Source: Pseudomonadota bacterium (lineage in GTDB: Bacteria; Pseudomonadota; Gammaproteobacteria; Xanthomonadales; Xanthomonadaceae). Taken from it: a stretch of 52,487 bases of DNA. Position numbers and translations under genes: made by a program. The notes beneath the pieces were generated by a model. That model saw only the letters and a list, made by a program, of their open reading frames with translations, did no database searches and had not been told where the DNA came from. This document shows, piece by piece, positions 34,418 through 44,132 of this stretch. The stretch is taken from assembly GCA_018241125.1 (NCBI GenBank), contig JAFEEL010000046.1, positions 1-52,487 of the forward strand, in the 5' to 3' direction. Numbering within the stretch: the first letter of the stretch is position 1; each line of letters opens with the position of its first letter.

Positions 34418-35185
34418 CTACATCCGGCAGGTCGCGTACAGCATCGTGGTGAGGTCTTGCTCTTCGGGCGCATACAGCGAGCGGTCGCTGGGTTTGGATG
34501 CGTAGATCTGCCGGCGCAGCAGGTCGCGGCGGGCGGCGAAGCGCTTGCACGCCTGCTCGGGCGGCAACTGCGTGCACTGGTCGGCGACCCACTGGCCCGG
34601 GCCGGCGCCGGGTGGCGGGGGCGGCGGCTGGTCGCGCGGGGTATCGTTGCCCTGCACGCTCACCGCCGGCCCTTGATATGGGCGGACCATGGCGCCGCCG
34701 GTTTTTTCCATCTGCTTGGCCAGTGCCGCGTGTTGCTGTTGCTGCGCGAGCGCGGCGGCGGTCGCCGCTTCGTCAGGCGGTGCCGGCGCGGCGGTCACCC
34801 ACTGCCGGCCGGGAACGCCGTCGCGGCTGTCGTAGGTCGAGCCGTCGCCGCGCATGCACTCCCACAGCGGGTAGGGCTGGTTGGGGCCGCGCAGGGCGTT
34901 GGCCGGGGTGACCGGATGGCCGGCGATGGTGGCGATCGGGGCCGCGGTCGGGGCAGGTTGCGGCGGCGGCGGCGATGGCGTCGTGACCTCGGCGGTCGCC
35001 GCCGGCGCGGCCGCATCCAGCGGGCGCTGGAACGGAATCTTGCGTTGCGTGGCGCCCTTCGGGCAGGGCGTGGATTGCAGGCTCACCTCGCCGGTGGGCG
35101 ACTGGCAACGGTACACCGCGTCGTCGGCGTGGGCACAGGTGGCGGCCAGCAGGCCGAAGGCGATCAAGGCGATGGGCGTGCGCAT
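34418..35185 (-). CDS. DUF4124 domain exported protein
   Basis: 255 residues. A signal peptide (PIALIAFGLLAATCAHA) precedes DUF4124 (AVYRCQSPTGEVSLQSTPC), followed by a Pro/Ala-rich linker. A second block has paired cysteines (WECMRGDGSTYDSRDG ... DQCTQLPPEQACKRF). Periplasmic, of unknown role. ATG 35185 is chosen for the signal peptide. The stop codon abuts the (GTCCCGA)n array. Confidence 0.8.
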   Translation of the reverse strand: MRTPIALIAFGLLAATCAHADDAVYRCQSPTGEVSLQSTPCPKGATQRKIPFQRPLDAAAPAATAEVTTPSPPPPQPAPTAAPIATIAGHPVTPANALRGPNQPYPLWECMRGDGSTYDSRDGVPGRQWVTAAPAPPDEAATAAALAQQQQHAALAKQMEKTGGAMVRPYQGPAVSVQGNDTPRDQPPPPPPGAGPGQWVADQCTQLPPEQACKRFAARRDLLRRQIYASKPSDRSLYAPEEQDLTTMLYATCRM

Positions 35186-35316
35186 GCGCCGATTGTGCGT
35201 CCGGGCCCGCAAAAGTGCCAGCCGCCCAAGGCGCGGTTGCGCGCAACGGATCGACTGCGCGCAGCGGACGATGCACACGGCTTGGGATTGGTCGCCACAG
35301 GCCCGATAATGCCTGC

Positions 35317-35601
35317 ATGAGCCAACTCGATGACGCGCGCAAGGACGGCAAGGGCTTCCAGTTCCCGGGGGTATTCGAGATTTCGGCGATGGGCCCGGCC
35401 AGTGCCGGACTGGAAACCCAGATCCCGCGGCTGTTGACGGATGCCGGTTTGTCGGTGCTGCACGAAACCGTGTCCACCCGTGCCTCCAGCGCCGGGCGCT
35501 TCGTGTCGGTGACGGTGAGCTTTCGCGCCAACTCGCGCGAGGATTACGAAACCGCCCATCGCGCGCTGCGCGCGCATCCGGAAATCAAGTGGACGCTGTG
35601 A
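35317..35601 (+). CDS. ybeD: YbeD/DUF493 family protein
   Basis: 94 residues. [36 protein letters not shown] and the C-terminus HPEIKWTL fit the YbeD family, a small alpha/beta protein similar to the ACT-like regulatory fold. It is usually linked to lipoate metabolism. Here it overlaps lipB by the GTGA shared at its stop. Confidence 0.88.
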   Translation: MSQLDDARKDGKGFQFPGVFEISAMGPASAGLETQIPRLLTDAGLSVLHETVSTRASSAGRFVSVTVSFRANSREDYETAHRALRAHPEIKWTL

Positions 35602-36288
35602 GCGGGCCGCGTGAATGGCGCGTGTGCGATCTGGGCCGGCAGCCCTACGAGCCGGTCTGGCGGGCGATGCAGGCCTTCACCGACGCCCGCGATGCCGATA
35701 CCCAAGACGAGCTGTGGCTGGTCGAACACGACCCGGTGTTCACCCTCGGGCAGGCCGGCAAGCCCGAACACGTGCTCGCCCCGGGCGACATCCCGGTGCT
35801 GCACGTGGATCGCGGCGGACAGGTGACCTACCACGGCCCCGGGCAGATCGTCGCCTATCCGCTGGTCGATCTGCGCCGGATCAAGCTGGGCGTGCGCGAA
35901 CTGGTCGAGCGGATCGAGCAATCGGTAATCGACGTGCTGGCCGACTGGAACATCATCGGCGAGCGCCGCGACGGCGCACCGGGGGTGTACGTGGCCGGGG
36001 CGAAAATCGCAGCATTGGGCCTGCGCGTGCGCCGCGGTTGCTCGTTTCACGGGCTGGCGTTCAACGTGGCGATGGATTTGTCGCCGTTCGCGCGCATCAA
36101 TCCCTGCGGTTACCAGGGTTTGCGGGTAACCAGCGTGCGCGATCTGGGTGGGCCATCGCAGGCCGCCGCGCTGGCCGGCCCGCTGGTGGAAGCGCTGTCG
36201 CGGCAACTGGGCCTGTCGGCGACGTGGGCGAACGCACCACCGGCGCTGCAGTCCAAGCATCACGCTGCCGCCAGCGCCGACGATGTGC

Positions 36289-36293
<5 letters not shown>
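35598..36293 (+). CDS. lipB: Octanoyl-ACP:protein N-octanoyltransferase LipB
   Basis: 231 residues. LipB moves octanoate from acyl carrier protein to E2 and GcvH lipoyl domains. The signature [12 protein letters not shown], the lysine in GAKIAALG and the catalytic cysteine in NPCGYQGL are present. GTG 35598 overlaps the ybeD stop as GTGA; GTG 35589 is the alternative. lipA, usually next, is absent: a heptamer array begins at the lipB stop codon, then comes prc. Confidence 0.95.
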
Positions 36294-36388
<95 letters not shown>

Positions 36389-36592
36389 ATCGTCGCCGGT
36401 GCCCGTTCGTCGTACCACGTCCGTTCGTCGTACCATGGGCGCCGTGTGGCGGCAGGGGTGAAATTCGTGGCCGCTGCCGGCATACCCCCGTCGTTTGGCA
36501 CAGGCGCGGTTCATCGGCGCAGTGCATGCTGTGCGGCCGTCGTAATCGTGTAGTAACGGCAAACTCAGGCTGTCTTTGCAAGGATCGAGCTG

Positions 36593-38848
36593 ATGCGCAA
36601 GTTGTTGCTGTCCCTGCTGGTGGTGGCCGTGCCGCTGGCCTTCGTCGGCCACCGTCTGGCCACCGCCCCGCAGTCGCCCGAAGACGCCCTGCGCGATCTG
36701 GTCGCATCCACCGCGCCGGCCGCGTTGTCGACGAGCCATGCGCAGGCAACGCCACGTAATCCCGGCGCGCCGTTGGCGCCGACCGCCCAGGAGGCCCGCG
36801 AGGCGCAGATCGTCTGGCGCCTGTTCAGCGACCCGCGCTTCCCGTATCGCCCGCAGCCGCTGGACGCGGCGATGTCCAAGCAGATCTTCAAGCGGTATCT
36901 GGACGCGCTCGATGCCGACAAGCTGTTCTTCACCCAGGCCGACCTCGACCGCTTCGCGCCGATCCGGACCTCGCTGGACGTGGCCATCAAGGCCGGTCAG
37001 TTGCAGGCGCCGTTCTCGATCTTCTCGACCTACCTCAAGCGCGTCGATCAGCGCGTGGCGTACGCGCAGCAACTGCTCAAGCACGATTTCGATTTCAACG
37101 CGCACGAGACCTGGGCCTACGACCGCAAGGACGCCGCCTGGGCCGCCGACGACAAGGCGCTCGACGAACTGTGGCGCAAGTACGTCAAGAACGACGTGCT
37201 GCGCTTGAAACTGGCCGGCAAAACCCCCGAGCAAATCCGCGCCACGCTGGACAAGCGCTATGCGCAGGTGGCCACCACCGCGCACCTGCTCAACGGCGAG
37301 GACGTGTTCCAGACCTTCATGGATTCGTGGGCGCTGAGCATGGATCCGCACACCGATTACATGGATCCGCGCACCACCGCCAACTTCAACATCTCCATGA
37401 GCCTGTCCTTGCAGGGCATCGGCGCGGTGTTGCAAAAGCAGGACGACTACGTGGCCATCCGCCAGCTCATGCCCGGCGGGCCGGCGATGAAGTCCGGCCG
37501 GCTCAAGGTTGGCGACCGCATCGTCGGCGTCGGCCAGGGCGATAGCGGCGAGATGCTCGACGTGGTCGGCTGGCGCATCGACGACGTGGTCGACAAGATC
37601 CGCGGCCCCAAAGGCAGCAAGGTGCGTCTGGAAGTGCTGCCCGGCGATGCCTCGATGGACGCCAAACCGGTCGCCATCGCGCTGGTGCGCGACAAGATCC
37701 ACCTCGAAGAACAGGCCGCCAAGTCGCGCATCATCGAAACCGGAACCGGCGCGGTTCGCCACAAGATCGGCGTGATCGACCTGCCGACGTTCTACGAGGA
37801 TTTCGAGGGGCGGCGCAAGAACGATGCGAACTACGCCTCGGCCACCCGCGACGTGCAGAAGATCCTCGCCCAGTTCAAGGCCGCCAAGGTCGATGGCGTG
37901 GTGATGGATCTGCGCGACAACGGCGGCGGCTCGCTGGCCGAGGCCATCGACCTGACCGGGCTGTTCGTCGGCCCCGGGCCGGTGGTGCAGGTGCGCGATT
38001 CCAATGGCGACGTCAACGTGCAGTCGGACGACATCAACCGCGCCGCCTGGACCGGCCCGCTGGCGGTTCTGGTCAACCGCGGCTCGGCATCGGCCACGGA
38101 GATCTTCGCCGCCGCCATCCAGGACTACGGGCGTGGCCTGATCCTGGGCGAGAACACCTTCGGCAAGGGTTCGGTGCAAAACCTGATCGACCTCAACCGG
38201 GTCACCCGCTCCAACCCGCCGCAGTTCGGGCAAGTCAAGCTCACCATCGAGCAATTCTTCCGCGTCAATGGCGCCAGCACCCAGATCAAGGGCGTGGCCC
38301 CGGATATCGCGTTCCCGGCCAGCCCCAACGCCAAGGATTTCGGCGAGAGCACCTACGACAACGCCCTGCCCTACACCCAGATCCAATCGGCCAGTTACCG
38401 CGCGCTCGACCATTTCGCGCCGATCGTTCCGCGCTTGATCGCGTTGCACGACGCCCGGGTGGCGGCCGACACCGACCGCGAGTACGGGTGGCTGATGCAG
38501 GACTTCGCCGAGTACCGCGAGCGAGCCGACAAGAAGACGCTCTCGCTCAATCTGGCCGAGCGTACCGCCGAGCGCGACAAGGACGCCGCCAAGCGCAAGC
38601 AGCGCGAGGCCGAGCGCAAGAAGTACGGGCTGGAATCGAGCCTGTCGCGCGCCGACGACGGCCTGGACGCCGGCGAGCGCAACATCGCCGACGAGGCCCG
38701 CCGCGAACAAGAAGCCAAGGATCGCATCAGCCCGCTGGCGCGCGAGGCGGCGGCCATCCTCGGCGACGCCATCGACCTGCTCGCCGCCGACCCGCACCTT
38801 GCGCAGACCGTGTTGTCCGGGCGCGCGCACGGGGCATGGGCGAACTGA
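36593..38848 (+). CDS. prc: Tail-specific protease Prc (C-terminal processing peptidase)
   Basis: A 751-residue periplasmic S41 protease. An N-terminal signal or anchor (LLLSLLVVAVPLAFVGHRLA) precedes the Prc N-terminal helical domain. A PDZ domain follows (LQGIGAVLQKQDDYVAIRQL; GRLKVGDRIVGVG), then the catalytic domain with the serine motif NRGSASATEIFAAA and the lysine in GENTFGKGSVQ. The C-terminal charged helical region belongs to the Prc type rather than short CtpA. ATG 36593 has AAGGA upstream. Confidence 0.95.
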   Translation: MRKLLLSLLVVAVPLAFVGHRLATAPQSPEDALRDLVASTAPAALSTSHAQATPRNPGAPLAPTAQEAREAQIVWRLFSDPRFPYRPQPLDAAMSKQIFKRYLDALDADKLFFTQADLDRFAPIRTSLDVAIKAGQLQAPFSIFSTYLKRVDQRVAYAQQLLKHDFDFNAHETWAYDRKDAAWAADDKALDELWRKYVKNDVLRLKLAGKTPEQIRATLDKRYAQVATTAHLLNGEDVFQTFMDSWALSMDPHTDYMDPRTTANFNISMSLSLQGIGAVLQKQDDYVAIRQLMPGGPAMKSGRLKVGDRIVGVGQGDSGEMLDVVGWRIDDVVDKIRGPKGSKVRLEVLPGDASMDAKPVAIALVRDKIHLEEQAAKSRIIETGTGAVRHKIGVIDLPTFYEDFEGRRKNDANYASATRDVQKILAQFKAAKVDGVVMDLRDNGGGSLAEAIDLTGLFVGPGPVVQVRDSNGDVNVQSDDINRAAWTGPLAVLVNRGSASATEIFAAAIQDYGRGLILGENTFGKGSVQNLIDLNRVTRSNPPQFGQVKLTIEQFFRVNGASTQIKGVAPDIAFPASPNAKDFGESTYDNALPYTQIQSASYRALDHFAPIVPRLIALHDARVAADTDREYGWLMQDFAEYRERADKKTLSLNLAERTAERDKDAAKRKQREAERKKYGLESSLSRADDGLDAGERNIADEARREQEAKDRISPLAREAAAILGDAIDLLAADPHLAQTVLSGRAHGAWAN

Positions 38849-38866
38849 AGCGCCCGCCCGCGGGCC

Positions 38867-39358
38867 TCATTTCCTCCCGCGTGGCGCCGCCCGGGTCGGT
38901 AGCGCCAGCCCCTGCTTGACGACATCGAAGATCAACTGGGTTTCGTAACGCTTGACCGTGCCTTCATCGACGAACAGGCGGGCGGCGATTTCGCGGTAAT
39001 GTGCCACCCCCGTGGCGGCCAGGATCACCAGATAGTCCCACGGCCCGGCGACGGCGTAGCACTGCTGCACCTCGGGCGCGGCGCGCATGCGCGCGCGAAA
39101 CGCCTTGTGCAACGGCTGCCGGTCGGATTCCATCTGCAGCCAGACCGCCACCAGCGTCACCGCCGGCAACAGATCCGCATCGAGCACCGCGACCTGCCGC
39201 AGCAGGCCGGCCTTGCGATAACGCACGAGGCGCCGCTGCACGGCGCTGGCCGACAGGCCCACGGCATCGCCCAGCGCGGTGAGCGTGATCGCGGCATCGC
39301 GCTGCAAGGCAGCGAGCAGACGATGGTCGAACTCATCGAGGGAAAGCGCGTGCGCCAC
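38867..39358 (-). CDS. Lrp/AsnC family transcriptional regulator
   Basis: 163 residues from GTG 39358. An N-terminal HTH (LTALGDAVGLSASAVQRRLVRYRKAGLL) is followed by the RAM/ligand-binding domain (VWLQMESDRQPLHKAF; CYAVAGPWDYLVILAA). The typical Lrp length supports this start. A longer in-frame reading to 39439 adds non-family residues. It is divergent from the exporter gene, so it probably controls that gene in response to an amino acid. Confidence 0.88.
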   Translation of the reverse strand: MAHALSLDEFDHRLLAALQRDAAITLTALGDAVGLSASAVQRRLVRYRKAGLLRQVAVLDADLLPAVTLVAVWLQMESDRQPLHKAFRARMRAAPEVQQCYAVAGPWDYLVILAATGVAHYREIAARLFVDEGTVKRYETQLIFDVVKQGLALPTRAAPRGRK

Positions 39359-39486
39359 GCAAAATTTTTGCGCCAACACGCATGATTTTTCAAGTGCGAT
39401 GCGTCCGCCGCCACTACGATCGACTGCGTTGGACGCCATGAAGACCCGCGTCGACCGGCTCCCGCCCCCCGTCTCCCCGCACCCCG

Positions 39487-40389
39487 ATGAACGCCATTCC
39501 CCTGAGCATCCCGCGCCTGCAACCGCGCCGCCTGCATGTGGCGCTGGCGCTGTTCGCGCTGTACGTCATCTGGGGCTCGACGTATCTGGGCATCCGCATC
39601 GGGCTGCAAGGCTTTCCGCCGTTTTTGATGGGCGCGCTGCGCATGGCCACGGCCGGTGCGCTGATGTACGGCGTGTTGCGGTGGCGCGGGCAACGCGCGC
39701 CCACGCGCTCGCAGTGGAAAAACCTCGCCGTGCTCGGTGTGTGGATGGTGCTGCTGTCCAACGGCTTGGTGAACTTCGCCGAGCAGCAGGTGTCCTCGGG
39801 GCTGGCGGCGGTGGCGGTGGCGTCCACGCCGCTGTGGGTGGCTCTGTTCGGCCTGCTGCGCGGGCATCGCCCGCATTGCCGCGAATGGGCCGGGCTGGCG
39901 ATCGGTTTCGTCGGCATCGTCTGGCTCAACCTCGGCGGCGAACTGCGCGCCACCCCGGGCGGAATGATCGCCTTGATCGTGGCCTCGCTGGCGTGGGCCT
40001 GGGGCTCGATCTGGAGCCGCGATCAGGACCTGCCATCGCCGTTCATGTCCGCCGCCGGGCAGATGCTGTGCGGCTCGGCGCTAATGCTGGTCACCGGCCT
40101 TGCCAGCGGCGAGCGCATCCACGCCCTGCCCTCGGGCGCCGCCATCGCCGCCGTGGTTTACCTGATCGTGTTCGGCTCGATCATCGGCTTCACCGCCTAC
40201 ATCTGGCTGCTGCACCACGTGCGCCCGGTGCTGGCGACCTCTTACGCCTACGTCAACCCGCCCATTGCCGTATTGCTGGGCGCGGCACTGGCGCACGAGC
40301 GCTTCGGCATGCACGAACTAGCGGCGATGGCGGTGATCGTGGCCGGCGTGGCACTGGTGATCGGCGCGCGGGCGGCGCGCAAAAACTGA
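39487..40389 (+). CDS. yedA: EamA/DMT family exporter, YedA-like
   Basis: 300 residues, ten predicted helices in two EamA repeats. FALYVIWGSTYLGIRIG, EQQVSSGLAAV and LATSYAYVNPPIAVLLG match YedA. This family exports amino acids or other metabolites. The 128 bp shared with the divergent Lrp gene contain AT-rich AAAATTTTTGCG and GATTTTTCAAG stretches that could be regulator sites. Substrate not known. Confidence 0.88.
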   Translation: MNAIPLSIPRLQPRRLHVALALFALYVIWGSTYLGIRIGLQGFPPFLMGALRMATAGALMYGVLRWRGQRAPTRSQWKNLAVLGVWMVLLSNGLVNFAEQQVSSGLAAVAVASTPLWVALFGLLRGHRPHCREWAGLAIGFVGIVWLNLGGELRATPGGMIALIVASLAWAWGSIWSRDQDLPSPFMSAAGQMLCGSALMLVTGLASGERIHALPSGAAIAAVVYLIVFGSIIGFTAYIWLLHHVRPVLATSYAYVNPPIAVLLGAALAHERFGMHELAAMAVIVAGVALVIGARAARKN

Positions 40390-40392
40390 CCC

Positions 40393-41697
40393 TCACGCCG
40401 CCCGCAACGCATCCACCACCGGCATGCGCGCGGCACGCAGGGCGGGGAACAAGCCGCCGACGAGACCGATGCCCAGCGCCCATTTCAGGCCCGTCCACAG
40501 CAGCTCCGGCGTTACCCGGAACTGGAACACCACCTGACTGAAATTGCTGCCCAGCGTGGAGGCGGTGTAGCCGTTGAAGATCAGCCACGCGACCACCGCG
40601 CCGAGCGCGCCGCCGAGCAGCGCCAGCAGCATCGTTTCCAGCATCACCGCGACGACCACCGGCAGGCCGCGAAAACCGATCGCGCGCAAGGTGGCGATCT
40701 CCCGCGCGCGGGTGGCCACCGCCGCGTACATGGTGTTGAGCGCGCCGAACACTGCGCCGATGGCCATGATGGTGCCGATCACCTTGCCGAGAATTTCGAT
40801 GAGTTTGGTCATGCCTTCCGATTGCTTGGTGTAGTAGTCGTGGGTGGTCATGGCATCGAGCTTGAGCTGCGGGTCGGCGGCCAGTCCGGCCTTGAGCAGG
40901 CGCATGCCGTCCTTGCCATCCAGGCGCACAGTGACCGATTGGAACGCGCTGCGGTTGTAGGTGGAGGCGACCACTTCGGTGTCGGCCCACAGTTCGGACT
41001 CGTGCGAATCGCCGGAGGCGAACTCGCCGACCACCGTCCAATCCTGCCGACCTAGCTTGATGTGGCTGCCCACGTCCAGCCCGACGAACTGCTTGATCGC
41101 GCCCGCGCCGGCCACGATCTCGCGCAGGCCCGGGGCGAAGGTGCGGCCCTTGATGATCTTCACGTTGCTGCGCAGCGCCCACGCCTGCGGGCCGACGCCG
41201 CGCAGTTGCACGTTGGCATCGGTATGGTCGGCGCGGGTGGGCAGGTTCACCACTTGCGACATTTCCGGCGACACCAGCGGCTTGCCGTCGGCGCCCTTGG
41301 CGATGCCCGGCAACGAGGAAATCAACGGCACCTGATCGCGGGTGATGACCGAGTTGGTTTCGGCCATCGAGCCGCCGCGCAGGATGATCGCGGTGTTCGC
41401 ATCGCCGGTCTGGTTGAGCGTGGCCCGAAAACCGGCCGCCATCGCCAGCATCGCCACCAGCACGCCGACCACGCCGGCGATGCCGATCACGATCACCGAC
41501 GAGGCGCCCCAGCGTTGCGGCAAACTGGCCAGGCCGATCTCCGCCGCCGCCAATGCCAGCCGTCCTGCGCGCGTGAACGCCAGCCACAGCGCGGCGATGA
41601 CCGCCACCGCCAGCACGCCTTGCCACGGCAGCAGCGTCCAGCTCACGAGGCCCGCAATCAGCGCGATCACGATGCCGAGGTTGCTCAAGAATTTCAT
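40393..41697 (-). CDS. ABC transporter permease (MacB/FtsX type), distal
   Basis: 434 residues. There are N-terminal helices (GIVIALIAGLVSWTLL; SSVIVIGIAGVVGVLVAMLAM) and a MacB-like periplasmic domain. Three C-terminal helices carry the FtsX motif (EIATLRAIGFRGLPVVVAVMLETMLLAL). ATG 41697 is chosen over an upstream extension. It is last in the five-gene export operon and separated from the first permease by ~140 bp holding a repeat hairpin. Confidence 0.88.
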   Translation of the reverse strand: MKFLSNLGIVIALIAGLVSWTLLPWQGVLAVAVIAALWLAFTRAGRLALAAAEIGLASLPQRWGASSVIVIGIAGVVGVLVAMLAMAAGFRATLNQTGDANTAIILRGGSMAETNSVITRDQVPLISSLPGIAKGADGKPLVSPEMSQVVNLPTRADHTDANVQLRGVGPQAWALRSNVKIIKGRTFAPGLREIVAGAGAIKQFVGLDVGSHIKLGRQDWTVVGEFASGDSHESELWADTEVVASTYNRSAFQSVTVRLDGKDGMRLLKAGLAADPQLKLDAMTTHDYYTKQSEGMTKLIEILGKVIGTIMAIGAVFGALNTMYAAVATRAREIATLRAIGFRGLPVVVAVMLETMLLALLGGALGAVVAWLIFNGYTASTLGSNFSQVVFQFRVTPELLWTGLKWALGIGLVGGLFPALRAARMPVVDALRAA

Positions 41698-41715
41698 CGG
41701 CTGTCTCCCTTGAGG

Positions 41716-41812
41716 CCTGAACAACCACCGTCATCCCCGCGAAGGCGGAGATCCAGCGACTGCAAGCCATGTTTCTTCAAAGACACTAGACTCCCGCCTT
41801 CGCGGGAGCGAC
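41716..41812. repeat. Palindromic repeat between the two permease genes
   Basis: CCCGCGAAGGCGG-type and CCCGCCTTCGCGGG-type hairpins flank ~50 bp. It is the dispersed GTCATCCCCGCGAAGGCGG repeat type. Inside an operon it would form stem-loops in the mRNA. Confidence 0.75.
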
Positions 41813-41839
41813 GATCCAAAGCGCGTTGCCCAGACATGC

Positions 41840-42997
41840 TTACCGCCCGGCCAATGCATCGACGATGCTCAGGCGCATCGCGCGCAGCGCCGGCAGCAAA
41901 CCCACCACCGCACCGATGGCCAGCATCAGCGCCAATCCCAGCGTCCAGGTTTCCATCCCCACCGGCGGCAACTGGATGCGCCCCTGGCTGCCCGCCGACA
42001 CCATCGGGTTGATGATGCCGGCCAATACCAGCCCGATCGCGCCGCCCAACACCACCAGCAGCACCGATTCGGACAGCACCAGCCACAGCAGGCTGCGGTT
42101 AGAAAATCCGATCGTCTTGAGCACCGCCAGTTCGGGGATGCGTTCGCGCACCGCCTGCGCCATGGTGTTGCCGGTGAGCAGCAACAAGGTGAAGAACACC
42201 GCCGCCATGATCGCGGTGACGATCAGGCCGATGTCGGCGAACTGCTTGACGAAAGCCTGCTGGAAGGCCGATTCGGACTGCGTCTTGGTTTCATGATCGG
42301 AGTTGGCCGACAGCGCGTCGATGGCCTTGGCCACCGCGGTGGAATGGTTGATGTCCTTCACCCGCACGACGTACCAGCCCACCTTGCCCTTGACGTAGTC
42401 GTTGGCTTCGTCGAAGTATTTCCAGTGGAAGAACAACTGCTGCTCCTGACCTTTTTGTTGCTTGTCGTCGATGTGGAAGATGGCGTCGAGCCGGAACGTC
42501 CACGCATTGCTGCCGTGGGTGGGGAAGATCGTCGCCTGCATCGGGATCATGTCGCCGATCTTCCAGTGATTTTTTTCCGCCAGCGTTTCGCCCACTACTG
42601 CGCCCATGCGGTCGTTCTCCCACGCCTTGCGCTGCGCAGCGGGCATCACGAACTCCGGGTACATGTCCAGATAACCTGGCCCCACGGAAAAGTTCGGGAA
42701 GAAGTCGCGCGGATCCTTGTAGATGCCGCCGAACCACGCAGCGAAAGTCTGCTTGTCCACGCCGGGCACGTTGCGGATCTGCGCATCCAGACTCACCGGC
42801 AGCATCTGCGTGATCGACAACCGCGAACTGACCACCATGCGGTTGACGCCTTCCACGCCGCTGCCGGCGTTGAAGGCCACGCGCACCGAGTCGAGCAGGC
42901 CGAACAACAAGAACGCCGCCACCACCGACAGCAAGGTCAGCAGGGTGCGGGTGCGGCTGCGAAACAGCGCGGCCCAGATGAGGTGGAAATATTTCAT
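41840..42997 (-). CDS. ABC transporter permease (MacB/FtsX type), proximal
   Basis: 385 residues. The first helix follows MKYFHLIWAALFRSRTRT. A periplasmic MacB-like domain follows (VSSRLSITQMLPVSL; FFHWKYFDEANDYVKG), then three FtsX helices (ELAVLKTIGFSNRSLLWLVL). The two permeases are different proteins and probably form a heterodimer around the ATPase dimer. Confidence 0.88.
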   Translation of the reverse strand: MKYFHLIWAALFRSRTRTLLTLLSVVAAFLLFGLLDSVRVAFNAGSGVEGVNRMVVSSRLSITQMLPVSLDAQIRNVPGVDKQTFAAWFGGIYKDPRDFFPNFSVGPGYLDMYPEFVMPAAQRKAWENDRMGAVVGETLAEKNHWKIGDMIPMQATIFPTHGSNAWTFRLDAIFHIDDKQQKGQEQQLFFHWKYFDEANDYVKGKVGWYVVRVKDINHSTAVAKAIDALSANSDHETKTQSESAFQQAFVKQFADIGLIVTAIMAAVFFTLLLLTGNTMAQAVRERIPELAVLKTIGFSNRSLLWLVLSESVLLVVLGGAIGLVLAGIINPMVSAGSQGRIQLPPVGMETWTLGLALMLAIGAVVGLLPALRAMRLSIVDALAGR

Positions 42998-43228
42998 CAG
43001 CGTGTCTCCAGCTTTTCCTTCTCCCGCCGGGAGAAGAGCTTGCCCCCGAGGCGTTTTTGGTCGGGGGTGGCGCGCAGCGCCGGGTGAGGGGAAGACGATG
43101 CGGCAGTGGGTGTTGGGTGGGTAGTGTCAATCGTTGGTACCGATGCCGTCATGACATCACCTCTGGCAAGTGGCTTTCCGCTCTCTTTCACTTCCATTCG
43201 CGTGGATGGGTTTGCACTGCTTTCATCT

Positions 43229-43323
43229 TCCTCCCCCGCTCGCGGGGGAGGATTGAGGAGGGGGCGACGGTTCGAATCGACACTCGCCCCCATCCCAACC
43301 TTCCCCCGCAAGCGGGGGAAGGA
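43229..43323. repeat. BIME: two REP-like hairpins
   Basis: TCCTCCCCCGC-TC-GCGGGGGAGGA and CCTTCCCCCGC-AA-GCGGGGGAAGG (43299-43322), the third copy of the unit. Confidence 0.9.
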
Positions 43324-43357
43324 GCCTGATCGGGACAGTTTGCTCGCCCCTCACCCC

Positions 43358-43383
43358 AACCCCTCTCCCGACGGGAGAGGGGC
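43358..43383. repeat. Single REP-like hairpin
   Basis: CCCCTCTCCCG-A-CGGGAGAGGGG, 8 bp before the ATPase stop codon. Confidence 0.8.
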
Positions 43384-43390
43384 TGATACA

Positions 43391-44083
43391 TCACGCCGCA
43401 TTTTCAACCTGCTCGACCAGCGTGCCCTTGTCCAGATGCAGCGTGTGGGTTGCGAACTCGGCCGCGCGCGGGTCGTGGGTGACCATCACGATGGTCTTGC
43501 CGTGCTCGCGGTTGAGGGATTGCAGCAAGCCGAGGATTTCTTCCGCCGAATGGCGGTCGAGATCGCCGGTAGGTTCGTCGCAGATCAGCAGTTGCGGGTC
43601 GGAGACGATGGCCCGCGCAATGGCCACGCGCTGTTGCTGGCCGCCGGACAACTCGCCGGGGCGATGTCCCGTGCGATCGGCCAGGCCCACCAGTTGCAGC
43701 GCGATGCCGGCATTGCGTTTACGCTGTGCGCCCGACAGGCGGGTGAGCAGCAAGGGCAGTTCCACATTTTTCTGCGCGCTCAACGTCGGCATCAGGTTGT
43801 AGAACTGGAACACGAAGCCGACATGATTGCTGCGCCATGCAGAAAGCTGGCCGGAGCCAAGTTGGTCGATGCGCTGACCGGCCACGTCGATACTGCCTGA
43901 GGTGGGCGAATCCAGCCCGCCGATCAGGTTGAGCAAGGTGGTCTTGCCCGAACCCGAGGGCCCCATCAGCGCCACGAAATCGCCCTGCGCGATGTCCAGA
44001 TCGATGCCATGCAGCACTTCGACCTTTTCCGGCCCGCGCTGGTAGGTTTTGGTGAGGTTGCGGATCGAAACCAGCGTGGTCAT
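43391..44083 (-). CDS. ABC transporter ATP-binding protein (MacB/LolD type)
   Basis: 230 residues. Walker A GPSGSGKTT, the Q loop FQFYNLMP, the signature LSGGQQQRVAIARA, Walker B LLICDEPTGDLD and VTHDPR are all intact. This is the ATPase of the MacB/LolD group that drives periplasmic work rather than transmembrane flux. It follows the small membrane protein and precedes the two permeases. Confidence 0.93.
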   Translation of the reverse strand: MTTLVSIRNLTKTYQRGPEKVEVLHGIDLDIAQGDFVALMGPSGSGKTTLLNLIGGLDSPTSGSIDVAGQRIDQLGSGQLSAWRSNHVGFVFQFYNLMPTLSAQKNVELPLLLTRLSGAQRKRNAGIALQLVGLADRTGHRPGELSGGQQQRVAIARAIVSDPQLLICDEPTGDLDRHSAEEILGLLQSLNREHGKTIVMVTHDPRAAEFATHTLHLDKGTLVEQVENAA

Positions 44084-44132
44084 CTTCGGGTCTCCGTGAA
44101 GGGGCTGCGCCTGCCGCAGCGGAACAAACCGC

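Larger units (their letters stand above)
42998..43390. other. Repeat-filled spacer inside the ABC operon
   Basis: 393 bp between the ATPase and permease genes with no gene. It holds four REP-like hairpins: CTTCTCCCG-CCGGGAGAAG (43016-43037), the BIME (43229-43323) and CCCCTCTCCCG-A-CGGGAGAGGGG (43358-43383). If the operon is one transcript these would be large mRNA stem-loops able to separate ATPase from permease expression. Confidence 0.7.
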
